From Streptomyces parvus (GTDB taxonomy: Bacteria; Actinomycetota; Actinomycetes; Streptomycetales; Streptomycetaceae): DNA of 64,000 bases. Positions 40,390 through 48,904 of this stretch are shown one piece after another. Made by a program: the position numbers and the translations under genes. Under the pieces are notes generated by a model. That model saw only the letters and a program-made list of their open reading frames with translations. It was not told the DNA's origin and searched no databases. The stretch lies in contig NZ_BMRY01000001.1 in the NCBI RefSeq assembly GCF_014648875.1, positions 1 to 64,000 on the forward strand, read 5' to 3'. The number at the start of each line of letters is the position of its first letter. Position 1 is the stretch's first letter.

Positions 40390-41775
40390 GTGGCCATCTC
40401 GGTCTTCGACCTCTTCTCGGTCGGTATCGGCCCCTCCAGCTCCCACACGGTGGGACCGATGCGCGCCGCCCGGATGTTCGCGCGCCGCCTGAAGAACGAG
40501 GGCCTGCTCGCGCACACCGCCTCGATACGGGCCGAGCTGTACGGCTCCCTCGGCGCGACCGGGCACGGACACGGAACGCCCAAGGCGGTCCTGCTCGGCC
40601 TGGAGGGCGAGTCGCCGCAGACGGTCGACGTGGAGACGGCGGACACGCGCGTCGACGAGATCCGCTCCACCGGCCGGATCAACCTGCTGGGCATGCACGA
40701 GATCCCGTTCGCCTTCGACGACGATCTGGTCCTGCACCGCCGCAAGGCGCTCCCGTACCACGCCAACGGCATGACGATCTTCGCGTACGACAGCGAGGGC
40801 GCGCCGGTCCTGGAGAAGACGTACTACTCGGTCGGCGGCGGCTTCGTGGTGGACGAGGACGCGGTGGCCGGGGAGAACCCGATCGTCCCGGACGACACGG
40901 CCCTCAAGCATCCCTTCCGCACCGGCGACGAACTGCTGCGGCTCTCCCGCGAGACCGGCCTGTCGATCTCCTCGATGATGCTGGAGAACGAGCTGGCCTG
41001 GCGCACCGAGGCGGAGATCCGCTCCGGTCTGCTGGACATCTGGCGCGTCATGCAGGCCTGCGTCTCGCGCGGCATGTCCCGCGAGGGCATCCTCCCCGGC
41101 GGCCTCAAGGTCCGCCGCCGCGCCGCGAACTCGGCCCGCCAGCTGCGGGCCGAGGGCGACCCGCAGGCCCACGCGATGGAGTGGATCACCCTCTACGCGA
41201 TGGCGGTCAACGAGGAGAACGCGGCGGGCGGGCGCGTCGTCACCGCCCCCACGAACGGCGCGGCGGGCATCATCCCGGCCGTTCTGCACTACTACATGAA
41301 CTTCGCGTCCCACGGCTGCACCGAGGCGGAGAAGGAGGACAGCGTCGTCCGCTTCCTCCTCGCGGCGGGCGCGATCGGCCTCCTCTTCAAGGAGAACGCC
41401 TCGATCTCCGGCGCCGAGGTCGGCTGCCAGGGCGAGGTCGGCTCGGCCTGCTCGATGGCGGCCGGCGCCCTGGCGGAGGTCCTCGGCGGCTCCCCCGAGC
41501 AGGTGGAGAACGCCGCCGAGATCGGCATGGAGCACAACCTGGGCCTGACCTGCGACCCGGTCGGCGGCCTCGTCCAGATCCCCTGCATCGAGCGCAACGG
41601 CATGGCGGCGGTGAAGGCGGTCACGGCGGCGCGGATGGCGCTGCGGGGCGACGGCAGCCACAAGGTCTCCCTCGACAAGGTCATCAAGACCATGAAGGAG
41701 ACGGGGGCGGACATGAGCGTGAAGTACAAGGAGACGGCGCGGGGCGGACTCGCGGTGAACATCATCGAGTGCTAG
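40390..41775 (+). CDS. sdaA: L-serine ammonia-lyase (iron-sulfur type)
   Basis: A 461-residue single-chain L-serine dehydratase that makes pyruvate and ammonia. The beta domain begins [17 protein letters not shown]. Iron-sulfur cysteines appear in S-H-G-C-T-E-A-E and in [14 protein letters not shown]. The family motif [10 protein letters not shown] is intact. GTG 40390 has AAGGAG eight bases upstream, and the upstream frame is non-coding. It follows glyA, completing a route from glycine to serine to pyruvate. A small frame begins on its last stop base. Confidence 0.97.
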   Translation: MAISVFDLFSVGIGPSSSHTVGPMRAARMFARRLKNEGLLAHTASIRAELYGSLGATGHGHGTPKAVLLGLEGESPQTVDVETADTRVDEIRSTGRINLLGMHEIPFAFDDDLVLHRRKALPYHANGMTIFAYDSEGAPVLEKTYYSVGGGFVVDEDAVAGENPIVPDDTALKHPFRTGDELLRLSRETGLSISSMMLENELAWRTEAEIRSGLLDIWRVMQACVSRGMSREGILPGGLKVRRRAANSARQLRAEGDPQAHAMEWITLYAMAVNEENAAGGRVVTAPTNGAAGIIPAVLHYYMNFASHGCTEAEKEDSVVRFLLAAGAIGLLFKENASISGAEVGCQGEVGSACSMAAGALAEVLGGSPEQVENAAEIGMEHNLGLTCDPVGGLVQIPCIERNGMAAVKAVTAARMALRGDGSHKVSLDKVIKTMKETGADMSVKYKETARGGLAVNIIEC

Positions 41776-41966
41776 TGGAACAGGCTCTGACGAGCGCATT
41801 CGCGCCTTCCGGTGTCTACGGCACCCTCTGGTACGACTCGTTCGTCGCCACCGGCGGCTGCAAGCGGGTCTCCGAGCTGCCGGACGGCGGCGTCTCAGGT
41901 GACACGGCCGTGTCTCCGGTGACATTGATTGCGTATCCGTGGAACCGCCTCCTCGGATATCCGTAG
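41775..41966 (+). CDS. candidate 63-residue ORF overlapping the sdaA stop
   Basis: A GTG at 41775 shares one base with the sdaA TAG (TAGTG), giving a 63-residue frame ending at TAG 41966. The first about 40 residues use G/C-ending codons and read like protein (Y-G-T-L-W-Y-D-S-F-V-A-T-G-G-C). The last about 20 codons are less biased and lie over palindromic DNA, so the true 3' end or the whole ORF may be a remnant. There is no clear ribosome site; translation would rely on coupling to sdaA. I do not recognise the family. It may be a decayed gene end rather than a working gene. Confidence 0.35.
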   Translation: MEQALTSAFAPSGVYGTLWYDSFVATGGCKRVSELPDGGVSGDTAVSPVTLIAYPWNRLLGYP

Positions 41967-41977
41967 CCACGGCCGTG
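41901..41977. promoter_or_regulatory. palindrome cluster and CGTATCCGTG motif upstream of the LuxR gene
   Basis: GACACGGCCGTGTC (41901-41914) is a perfect 14-bp palindrome. CACGGCCGTG (41968-41977) repeats its core and CGGATATCCG (41954-41963) is a second perfect palindrome. GCGTATCCGTG at 41931-41941 and GGATATCCGTAG at 41955-41966 are direct repeats whose TATCC starts 24 bp apart. The cluster is the only A/T-mixed part of the 515-bp gap before the regulator. Confidence 0.5.
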
Positions 41978-42290
41978 ACATAGCTTCGGGCCGCGGTGAC
42001 CGGGCTTGCGGAAGGAGCCTGCGCGCGTCGTCCTTCGGGGTCCCAGCCCGGAGGGCCCTGCGCCCTGCGGGTCAGCAGTCGGCCGGGCGTGCTCCGCTGC
42101 GCGCCGTCTCGCCGAAGGGCCTTCCGTACGTCCGGGCATCCGCGTCACGTCCGGGCATCCCCGTCCCCCGCGCGCACTGATCGTGACCACGGGCGACTGT
42201 CCGTGAAGAGGTACGTCCGTTGTCGTTCGCCGAGAATGGGCCTGGGCATCACTGTGGTGGGCCCGGGCCACGGGACGACGGAGAGCGAGG
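41978..42290. other. intergenic region between the palindrome cluster and the LuxR gene
   Basis: 313 bp of GC-rich sequence with no coding frame of normal composition. It contains inverted stretches such as GGTCCTT... and GAGGGCCCTGCGCCCTGCGGG near 42050-42080 that may fold, but no clear -10/-35 box. It should contain the 5' leader of the LuxR gene, whose GTG start follows GAGAGCGAGG. Confidence 0.35.
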
Positions 42291-45107
42291 GTGGCAGACG
42301 TGATCGCGACGTGTGGTTCTGCCCGGCGGTCCCTCGCCCGCGCTTTCGCCGACCGTGACGCCGGGCCGGTGCTGCTGTTCGTCGAAGGCTCCGCCGGGCT
42401 GGGCAAGACGCATCTGCTGCGCGGACTGGCCGAGCTGCCCGAGACGCCGGACGTGGCCCGGCTGTGGTGGCGGTGCGGGGCGGCGGGTGGCGGGCCGGAG
42501 GAGGACGAGGCCTGGCGGGAGCCGACCCTGTTGCTGGTGGACGACGTCCACCAGGCGGACGAGGACGAGCTGCGACGGCTTCGCCGGGTGCTGGCGGGGA
42601 TGGAGCCCGGTTCGGCGGCCGCCGTGGCCTACCGTCCCGAGGAACTCCCCGTCCCCGGGATGCCGTTGGGCGGCACCGCCATGACGTACCCCTTCCGGCT
42701 GACCGTGCTCAGGGACCGCCTGGCGCCCTGGGACGAGGAACGCGTGCGGCGGGCCGCGGCGGAGGTGCTGGGCGGGAGCGAGAGCTGTACGGCCGAGGCC
42801 GTGAGCGCGCTGCGCGAGCGTACCGGCGGAGTTCCCCGGGCGGTCGTCGATCTGCTGGCCATGCTGCGGGAACAGCGCCCCGCCTTCACCGGTACGGCCG
42901 CCGAGGTGGCCGCGGCCGGTGTGCCCACCCGGCTGGCGGAGCTGGTGCTCAGCCGTACGTACGCGTTGTCCCCGGCGCACCGGCCGCTGGTCTGGGCTGC
43001 CGCCGTCCTGGACGGGCCCGCCGCCCGCGACGATCTGATCGCGGTCGCGGGGCTCGGGGCCGTACCGGGGAGCGACGCGCTGCTGCGGGCCCTGGAGAGC
43101 GCGGCCCTGGCGGAGCTGGGTGAGGGGCGTTACGGCTTCGCCGTCCCGCTGGCCGCCGCTGCCGTACGGGACACCGTGCCCGGTCCCGTACGGCAGGATC
43201 TGCACCGGCGGGCGGCCCGTGTGCTCCGTCGCGGTCAGCCCGTGGCGTGGGCGGCCGTGGGTGAACACCACCGGGCGGCCGGCGACTACCGCGGCTGGCT
43301 CAGGGCGGTGGAGAAGGCGGCCGAGTCGGCGGCGTCGTCCGGCCGGCACCAGGAGGCGATCACCCTGCTGGAGCGGACGCTCGCCACCCCCGGCATCCCC
43401 CCGCAGGCCCGGGCCCGGCTGGCGCCGCTGCTGGCCCGGAACGCGGTGACCGGGCTGCGCTCGGACCAGACCGTGGAGGTGCTGGAGCAGATCGTGCGGG
43501 ACGCGGATCTTCCGCCGGCCGTACGCGGGGAGCTGCGGCTCGACCTGGGGCTGATGCTCTCCAACCAGATGGGCCGGTTCGAGGAGGGCTGGCGGGTGCT
43601 GGAGGTCGCCGCCGCCGAACTGCGCGAGGTACGGTCCGCGCTCGCCGCCCGCGCGATGGCGGCCCTGGTCACCCCCTACTGGCCGGGCGCCTCCCTCGAC
43701 GTCCACCGGGGGTGGCTGATCAAGGCCTCGGCCGCCGCGGACGACAGCGGGGACGACGCCATGCGGACGGCGGTGCTGGCCAACCATGTAGGTCTCGCCA
43801 TGAGTTGGGCCGACCCCGAGGCGTGGGACCTGGTGGCGCGACTGCCCGTGCAGAGCACGGACCCCGCCTGCGTCCGGCAGGCGGCGCGCGGTCTGTGCAA
43901 CGCCGCGGACTCCGCCGTCTGGCTCGGCTTCTACCGGCGCGTGGACGGTCTGCTGGCCGAGGGCCGCGAGCTGGCCACGCGCAGCGGAGCGCCGTACACC
44001 GAGCACAGCGCGTCCGGTACGCGGCTGCTCCAGGAGTTCTGGACCGGCCAGTGGCTGGGGCTGGCCAAGCGGTGCGAGGAGTTCGTCGCCGACACCGCGG
44101 ACATGCCGTTCCTCTCCTCCGACGCCTACGTCGTACGCGGCCTGCTCGCCGTCGCCCAGGGCGACTGGGGAGAGGCCCGGTCCTGGCTGTCCCAGCGCGG
44201 AACGTTCGGTACGGAGAACCTGCCGGTGCCCCTGGGCGCGACCGCCGCCGGTGCCGTGATCCGCCTGACGCTGGCCCGCCAGGAGGTGGCGGACGCGGCG
44301 GAACAGGCGCGGGCGGCGTGGACGGTGGTGGCCGAGAAGGGGGTGTGGCCCTGGGCCGCGGAACTGGCGCCGTGGGCCGTGGAGGCCCTGGCCCGGGCGG
44401 GCGACACGGCCACGGCGCACGCCATGGTCCGGGATTTCGCCCAGGGGCTCGGAGAGGCGGACGCGCCGGCTGCCAGGGCCGCGCTGTCCTGGAGCCGGGC
44501 CGTACTCGCGGAGAGCGAGGCGCTGGGCGAGGGGCGGCCGGACGGTCTGCTGGCAGCCGCGGAGACGTACCGGAAGGCGGCGGCGGCCTACGCGGAGCTC
44601 CCGCGCCCCTACAGCCAGGCACTGACCACCGAGGGCGCGGGGCGCTGCGTGCTGGCGGCGGATGCCGCGGGCGGCGGCGGGGAGGCCGGGGACGGCGGAT
44701 CGGACGAGAGCTCCTCCGGCACCGCAGCCCCGGCGGGCTCAGAAGGCCCCGCGAGCCCCCCTGGCTCCGCCTGCGACCGTGCCGCCACCGCCTCGGCGAT
44801 CGCCGAGCTGGAATCCTGCGCGCAGCAGTTCACCGACCTGGGCGCCGTCTGGGACGCGACGCGGGCCAGAGCCCTGTTGCGTACCCGGCAGCCGGCCAGG
44901 AAGGGCCGTCCGCCCGGGCGCCCGTCGCACTCCGACCAGCTGTCCCCCCGGGAGGCGGAGGTCGCCCAGCTCGCGTCCTCCGGTCTGACCAACCGGGAGA
45001 TCGCCGCGACCCTGCATCTGTCCCCGCGGACCGTGGAGCAGCACATCGCCGGGGCCATGCGGAAGACCGGCGCGCTCTCCCGCCGCGACCTCGCCCACCG
45101 GCTCTGA
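42291..45107 (+). CDS. LAL-type LuxR family ATPase regulator
   Basis: A 938-residue large ATP-binding LuxR (LAL/MalT-like) activator. The N-terminal NTPase has Walker A E-G-S-A-G-L-G-K-T-H (about residues 32-41) and Walker B L-L-L-V-D-D-V-H-Q (about 78-86). A long TPR-like middle region occupies about 350-830. The C-terminal LuxR helix-turn-helix is L-S-P-R-E-A-E-V-A-Q-L-A (from about residue 880), with the recognition helix near L-S-P-R-T-V-E-Q-H. LAL proteins bind an inducer and ATP, then activate specific promoters. It starts at GTG 42291. CGTATCCGTG sites upstream of it and of two following genes suggest its regulon. Confidence 0.92.
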   Translation: MADVIATCGSARRSLARAFADRDAGPVLLFVEGSAGLGKTHLLRGLAELPETPDVARLWWRCGAAGGGPEEDEAWREPTLLLVDDVHQADEDELRRLRRVLAGMEPGSAAAVAYRPEELPVPGMPLGGTAMTYPFRLTVLRDRLAPWDEERVRRAAAEVLGGSESCTAEAVSALRERTGGVPRAVVDLLAMLREQRPAFTGTAAEVAAAGVPTRLAELVLSRTYALSPAHRPLVWAAAVLDGPAARDDLIAVAGLGAVPGSDALLRALESAALAELGEGRYGFAVPLAAAAVRDTVPGPVRQDLHRRAARVLRRGQPVAWAAVGEHHRAAGDYRGWLRAVEKAAESAASSGRHQEAITLLERTLATPGIPPQARARLAPLLARNAVTGLRSDQTVEVLEQIVRDADLPPAVRGELRLDLGLMLSNQMGRFEEGWRVLEVAAAELREVRSALAARAMAALVTPYWPGASLDVHRGWLIKASAAADDSGDDAMRTAVLANHVGLAMSWADPEAWDLVARLPVQSTDPACVRQAARGLCNAADSAVWLGFYRRVDGLLAEGRELATRSGAPYTEHSASGTRLLQEFWTGQWLGLAKRCEEFVADTADMPFLSSDAYVVRGLLAVAQGDWGEARSWLSQRGTFGTENLPVPLGATAAGAVIRLTLARQEVADAAEQARAAWTVVAEKGVWPWAAELAPWAVEALARAGDTATAHAMVRDFAQGLGEADAPAARAALSWSRAVLAESEALGEGRPDGLLAAAETYRKAAAAYAELPRPYSQALTTEGAGRCVLAADAAGGGGEAGDGGSDESSSGTAAPAGSEGPASPPGSACDRAATASAIAELESCAQQFTDLGAVWDATRARALLRTRQPARKGRPPGRPSHSDQLSPREAEVAQLASSGLTNREIAATLHLSPRTVEQHIAGAMRKTGALSRRDLAHRL

Positions 45108-45109
45108 AC

Positions 45110-45433
45110 TCACCGGCTCCGCGGAGCGTCCAGGGGCAGGAGGGGCCTGGCCTCCCAGAAGCTCCGGTCGTGCTCCCAGACGGCCACGGTCGCGGCCGCC
45201 CAGTCGAACACCCAGCCGGAGCGGACCCCGCGCGCTCCCCAGCCGTCGGGGCGTCGGCGCGGGATGGCGAAGCCCGCCTTCTGTGCGGCCACCGCCGCGT
45301 CGCACGCCTCGCGCGCGATGCGCAGGGCATCCGACTCGGTCTCCGCGCACCCGGTGAAGATGTGCAGGCCGCACCGCTCGGGCTGCACGGCGTGCCGGGT
45401 GGGGACATTGACCTGGAAGTAGAGCTCGGCCAT
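45110..45433 (-). CDS. hypothetical protein
   Basis: A 107-residue protein with no recognised domain. It starts M-A-E-L-Y-F-Q-V-N-V-P, has two Cys (Cys21 and Cys29) near the N-terminus, an Ala-rich helix around residues 38-55, and W-G-A-R-G-V-R-S-G-W-V-F-D-W further on. No signal peptide is visible. The stop is two bases from the LuxR gene stop, so the two converge. The gene is divergent from the binding-protein gene, with 337 bp between. ATG 45433 is the natural start. Function unknown. Confidence 0.6.
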   Translation of the reverse strand: MAELYFQVNVPTRHAVQPERCGLHIFTGCAETESDALRIAREACDAAVAAQKAGFAIPRRRPDGWGARGVRSGWVFDWAAATVAVWEHDRSFWEARPLLPLDAPRSR

Positions 45434-45770
45434 GACGCCATCTCCTCGGTGTCGCGGTTTCCTGCCCTACCGGCGGCGCGGCTGCGACGGATGCGCGCCG
45501 ACGGGGCTGATTCCCGCGCGTCGGGTCCACCACTGGCAGGTTCTCCCAACGTACGAGGCGCGCCCGGACCGCAATATCCGGAATGACCCGATCACCTATA
45601 CGTATCTCGTGCCCATCCCGGGCGGATCCCGGTGCCCCACGGCGGGCCCGGCGGCACTCGCACCGGAGCGGGCCGGACCGTACGCACAACGCCGTATCCG
45701 TGATTCACGCCCACGGATGGAAGTGCGCACGCTCTGTCACTAGGTTCCATCCACCGACGCAAGCATCGCC
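45434..45770. promoter_or_regulatory. divergent intergenic region with TATCC motifs
   Basis: 337 bp between the hypothetical gene (start 45433) and the binding-protein gene. CGTATCCGTG occurs at 45693-45702, and ATCCGTG...CACGGAT (about 45696-45718) forms an inverted repeat around it. Two further related pieces, AATATCCGGAAT (45573-45584) and CGTATCTCGTG (45601-45611), lie 100-130 bp further upstream. The region is A/T-richer than its neighbours. Confidence 0.5.
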
Positions 45771-47351
45771 ATGCCCATGACCAAGGGAAGCATGAGCACC
45801 TCCATGAAATTCATCCGCCCCGGAATCGTGGCAGGATTCTTCGCACTTCTGCTCGCCGGCGGCTGCCAGTTACCCACGACGGAGACCGCGAACGAAAAGC
45901 CCATCACCATCGGGACCTCCAGCGTTCTGGCCGGACTGGATCCCGCCGGGGTGTACGACGCCGGTTCCTGGGCGGTTTTCACCAACATTTACCAGAACCT
46001 GCTCACCTTCGAACCGGGGTCGCCCACCCCGAAGCCCGACGCGGCCGAGTCCTGCGAATTCACCTCCCCCGCACTCACCACGTACCGGTGCGAACTCCGT
46101 GACGGCCTCACGTTCTCCAACGGGAACTCCCTCACGGCGAAGGCGGTGAAGCATTCGTTCGAACGCATTCTGCGGATCCGCGATCCGCTGGGGCCCGGGC
46201 CGTTGTTCGCGAACCTTCTTTCCGTGGATGCCCGGGGTTCCGTCGTGACGTTCCACCTCGCGACCGCGGACGCCACCTGGCCGTCGAAGATCGCCACAGG
46301 GGCCGGGTCCGTCGTCGACCCGGCGGAGTTCCCGGCGGACCGGCTGCGGGAGGAGAAGAGCGCCTCGGGATCGGGCCCCTACGTCATCGCCTCCTACACG
46401 GCCGGGAAATCCATCACCCTGAAACCGAACGCCGGGTACGACGGCGCCGTGACCAAGCGGGGAGTGGCGGTCGAGGTCCACTACTTCGAGACGGCACAGA
46501 ACGTCGAGGAGGCCTGGAACGCCCGGACGGTCGACATCGCCTATGCGGGACTTCCGGCCGCCACCCTCGCCGAGATCGACCCCGGCGACCCCGACGTACG
46601 CCTCTCCACCGGGGACAGCGCCGAGGCGCACTATCTCGTGCTGAACGTGCGCTCCCCGCGAGAACCCCTGGGGCATCCCGAGACCCGCAGAGCCCTGGCC
46701 TCGCTCATCGACCGCGGGCACCTGGCGAGCGAGGTGTTCGAGCACACGGTGACACCGCTGTACTCGCTCGTCCCGCAAGGCGTCGTCGGACACAGCACGG
46801 CGTTCTTCGACCGCTACCCGGAGGCGGACACCGCGCATGCGGCCCAGCGCCTGCGGTCCGCCGGGGTCACCACCCCGGTACGTATCGAACTCGGCCATCA
46901 GGCCGGTGTCGCCGCCGTCGAGGCGCGCGTACTGAAGGAGCAGCTGGAGAAGGGCGGCCTGTTCCGGGTCGAGCTCACGGAGGTGCGCGACTTCACCACG
47001 TATCAGAAGCGCTGCCTGAAAGGCGAGTTCGACGTCCACCTCTACCAGTGGATACCCGACTTCCCCGACGCGGACACGTTCGTCCAGCCGTTGGTGGGGA
47101 CCGGGAACGTCCTGGGCAACGGCTACACATCGGCCGAGGTCGACCATGCCATCAGGGACACCCAGCGGTTCACCGATCGCAGCAAGGCCATGCAGCGGTT
47201 CCGGGCGGTCCAGGACACGATCGCGAAGGACGCTCCCCTCATTCCCGTCTGGCACAGACAGCGCCAAGTCGTGACGCGCTCAAGCATTCTGGGCGGGCAT
47301 CTGCTCGCCGAGGACGCCATCTGGCGCCTGTGGGAACTCCGTCGGCTCTGA
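45771..47351 (+). CDS. orphan ABC transporter substrate-binding lipoprotein
   Basis: A 526-residue SBP_bac_5-type peptide-binding lipoprotein. The signal peptide begins near M-K-F-I-R-P-G with a hydrophobic core and lipobox L-L-A-G-G-C-Q at about Cys33. The family blocks Y-Q-N-L-L-T-F-E-P-G-S and L-R-D-G-L-T-F-S-N-G-N are intact. No permease or ATPase is next to it. Alternative starts are ATG 45792 (AAGGGAA immediately upstream) and 45804. A shared upstream motif with the LuxR and protease genes suggests joint regulation; it may bind peptides made by the secreted protease. Confidence 0.88.
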   Translation: MPMTKGSMSTSMKFIRPGIVAGFFALLLAGGCQLPTTETANEKPITIGTSSVLAGLDPAGVYDAGSWAVFTNIYQNLLTFEPGSPTPKPDAAESCEFTSPALTTYRCELRDGLTFSNGNSLTAKAVKHSFERILRIRDPLGPGPLFANLLSVDARGSVVTFHLATADATWPSKIATGAGSVVDPAEFPADRLREEKSASGSGPYVIASYTAGKSITLKPNAGYDGAVTKRGVAVEVHYFETAQNVEEAWNARTVDIAYAGLPAATLAEIDPGDPDVRLSTGDSAEAHYLVLNVRSPREPLGHPETRRALASLIDRGHLASEVFEHTVTPLYSLVPQGVVGHSTAFFDRYPEADTAHAAQRLRSAGVTTPVRIELGHQAGVAAVEARVLKEQLEKGGLFRVELTEVRDFTTYQKRCLKGEFDVHLYQWIPDFPDADTFVQPLVGTGNVLGNGYTSAEVDHAIRDTQRFTDRSKAMQRFRAVQDTIAKDAPLIPVWHRQRQVVTRSSILGGHLLAEDAIWRLWELRRL

Positions 47352-47386
47352 GGCGCAGCGAATCCCCGAAGCTGCCCCGCATTATC

Positions 47387-47422
47387 TGCGTATCCGTGAA
47401 TTCAACGATCCGGGTATCTCGG
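47387..47422. promoter_or_regulatory. CGTATCCGTG motif upstream of the secreted protease
   Basis: TGCGTATCCGTGAATTC (47387-47403) contains the exact CGTATCCGTG seen upstream of the LuxR and binding-protein genes. A related GGTATCTCGG piece (47413-47422) has its TATC starting 24 bp after the first, the same spacing as the two copies upstream of the LuxR gene. The site lies 134-150 bp before the protease ATG. Confidence 0.5.
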
Positions 47423-47536
47423 CGAACGCCGGGCCTCAATAGTTCTGCTCGCGGCGAGTTCTGAACCCGCCGCCGGACAGAGCCCGGCGCTTCACCCCCC
47501 ATACGGGTTTCTGGCCGTCATCCGGAAGGAATCAGC

Positions 47537-48736
47537 ATGCGCAACACACGTCAGTACAGCCTTGCCGCCGCGGGCGTCCTGCTCTCGGCCGCCACGGTTC
47601 TGGGCACCCAGACCATGGCTCAGGCGCAGGACGCGGCGGCCACTCCCCGCTACCAGCCCGAGATGGTCGAGGCGTTGGCCGCCTCGCTCGGCGTGAGCGA
47701 GAAGGCCGCGGTCGAGCGGCTGGACCGGCAGGACGCCCAGCAGGCCAAGCTCACCGGCCTGCAGAAGCGCGGCATATCCGGCGACGGTGCGTTCTTCGAC
47801 GCCTCGGGCCGGCTGACCGTCAACGCCGACGACCGGGCCGAGGAGGCCCGGATCGAGAAGGCCGGCCTCGACGCCCGGGTGCCCGCCAGGGGCCAGGCCG
47901 AACTGGACAGAATCAAGGCCGAGCTGGACCGGCTCGCCGCCGCCAAGACCCCCTCCGGCGTGGTCGCCTGGTCCGTGGACCTGCCCTCCGACCAGGTGAC
48001 CGTCAAGGTCAACAACGAGCGGGGAGCCGCCGCCAAGGCGTTCCTCGCCGAGGCCGCCGAGCACGGCTCCGCCGTCCGGATCGTGCGGGGCCAGGAGAAA
48101 CTGGAGGCCAAGGCCGCCATCTATCCCGGCTCCAAGATGACGTTCAACAACACCACCCAGTGGTGCTCCGTCGGCTACGGCGCCCGTGACAGCTCCGGCA
48201 GGCAGTACCTGGTGACCGCCGGGCACTGCGTCACCAACACCCTGCGCTACGACGGTGCGGCCTTCGCCCAGGGCTACCACTCCCGCTACAAGCTCGGCAC
48301 CCGCAGCGTCGACATGGGCATCCTGTCCATCAACTCCGGCCACTCGATCACCACCAGCGTCGGCACCTGGGGCAACAGCAGCCCGGTCGCCGTCCGGGGC
48401 GGCACCCGCGCCTCGTCCGGCGCCGCGGTCTGCAAGTCCGGCGCCACCACCGGCTGGACCTGCGGCACGATCGGCTCGTACAACAACACCGTCACCTACG
48501 TCGACCGCAACGGCGGCCCCGACACGGTCGTCAGCGGCCTGGCCACGTCCAGCGTCTGCGTCGAGGGCGGCGACAGCGGTGGCGCGTACATCTCCGGAAA
48601 CCAGGCCCAGGGCATGACCTCCGGCGGCCCGACCAACCAGCAGTGCACCGGCGGGGTCAACTCGCGCGGCTCCTCGTACTTCCAGCCGCTCGACGACAGC
48701 CTCCGCTACTACGGGCTGACGCTCAACACCAACTAG
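47537..48736 (+). CDS. secreted S1 family serine protease (streptogrisin/alpha-lytic type)
   Basis: A 399-residue prepro-protease. A Sec signal peptide (about residues 1-30) is followed by an alpha-lytic-type prodomain (about 40-190) that folds the enzyme, then the mature chymotrypsin-like domain from about residue 195. The catalytic triad is His230 (T-A-G-H-C), Asp259 (S-V-D-M-G) and Ser347 (G-D-S-G-G). Cysteines near 210/231, 299/309 and 341/368 fit the usual disulfides. Specificity is probably for large hydrophobic residues, by analogy with streptogrisins. It has a GGAAGGAA ribosome site and ATG 47537. Confidence 0.95.
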   Translation: MRNTRQYSLAAAGVLLSAATVLGTQTMAQAQDAAATPRYQPEMVEALAASLGVSEKAAVERLDRQDAQQAKLTGLQKRGISGDGAFFDASGRLTVNADDRAEEARIEKAGLDARVPARGQAELDRIKAELDRLAAAKTPSGVVAWSVDLPSDQVTVKVNNERGAAAKAFLAEAAEHGSAVRIVRGQEKLEAKAAIYPGSKMTFNNTTQWCSVGYGARDSSGRQYLVTAGHCVTNTLRYDGAAFAQGYHSRYKLGTRSVDMGILSINSGHSITTSVGTWGNSSPVAVRGGTRASSGAAVCKSGATTGWTCGTIGSYNNTVTYVDRNGGPDTVVSGLATSSVCVEGGDSGGAYISGNQAQGMTSGGPTNQQCTGGVNSRGSSYFQPLDDSLRYYGLTLNTN

Positions 48737-48904
48737 GCACCCACGAGGCGCCGACGGGGACACCCCGCACAGCACCGGCCGGGGGCCGCTCGCACGACCT
48801 GCGAGCGGCCCCCGGTCGCGCCACTACCCGCATTATGGGACAAATCACCCTATATATTGCTAGCTTTCCCTGGTTGGCCGATGACCGCACCGACGAGGGA
48901 ACCC

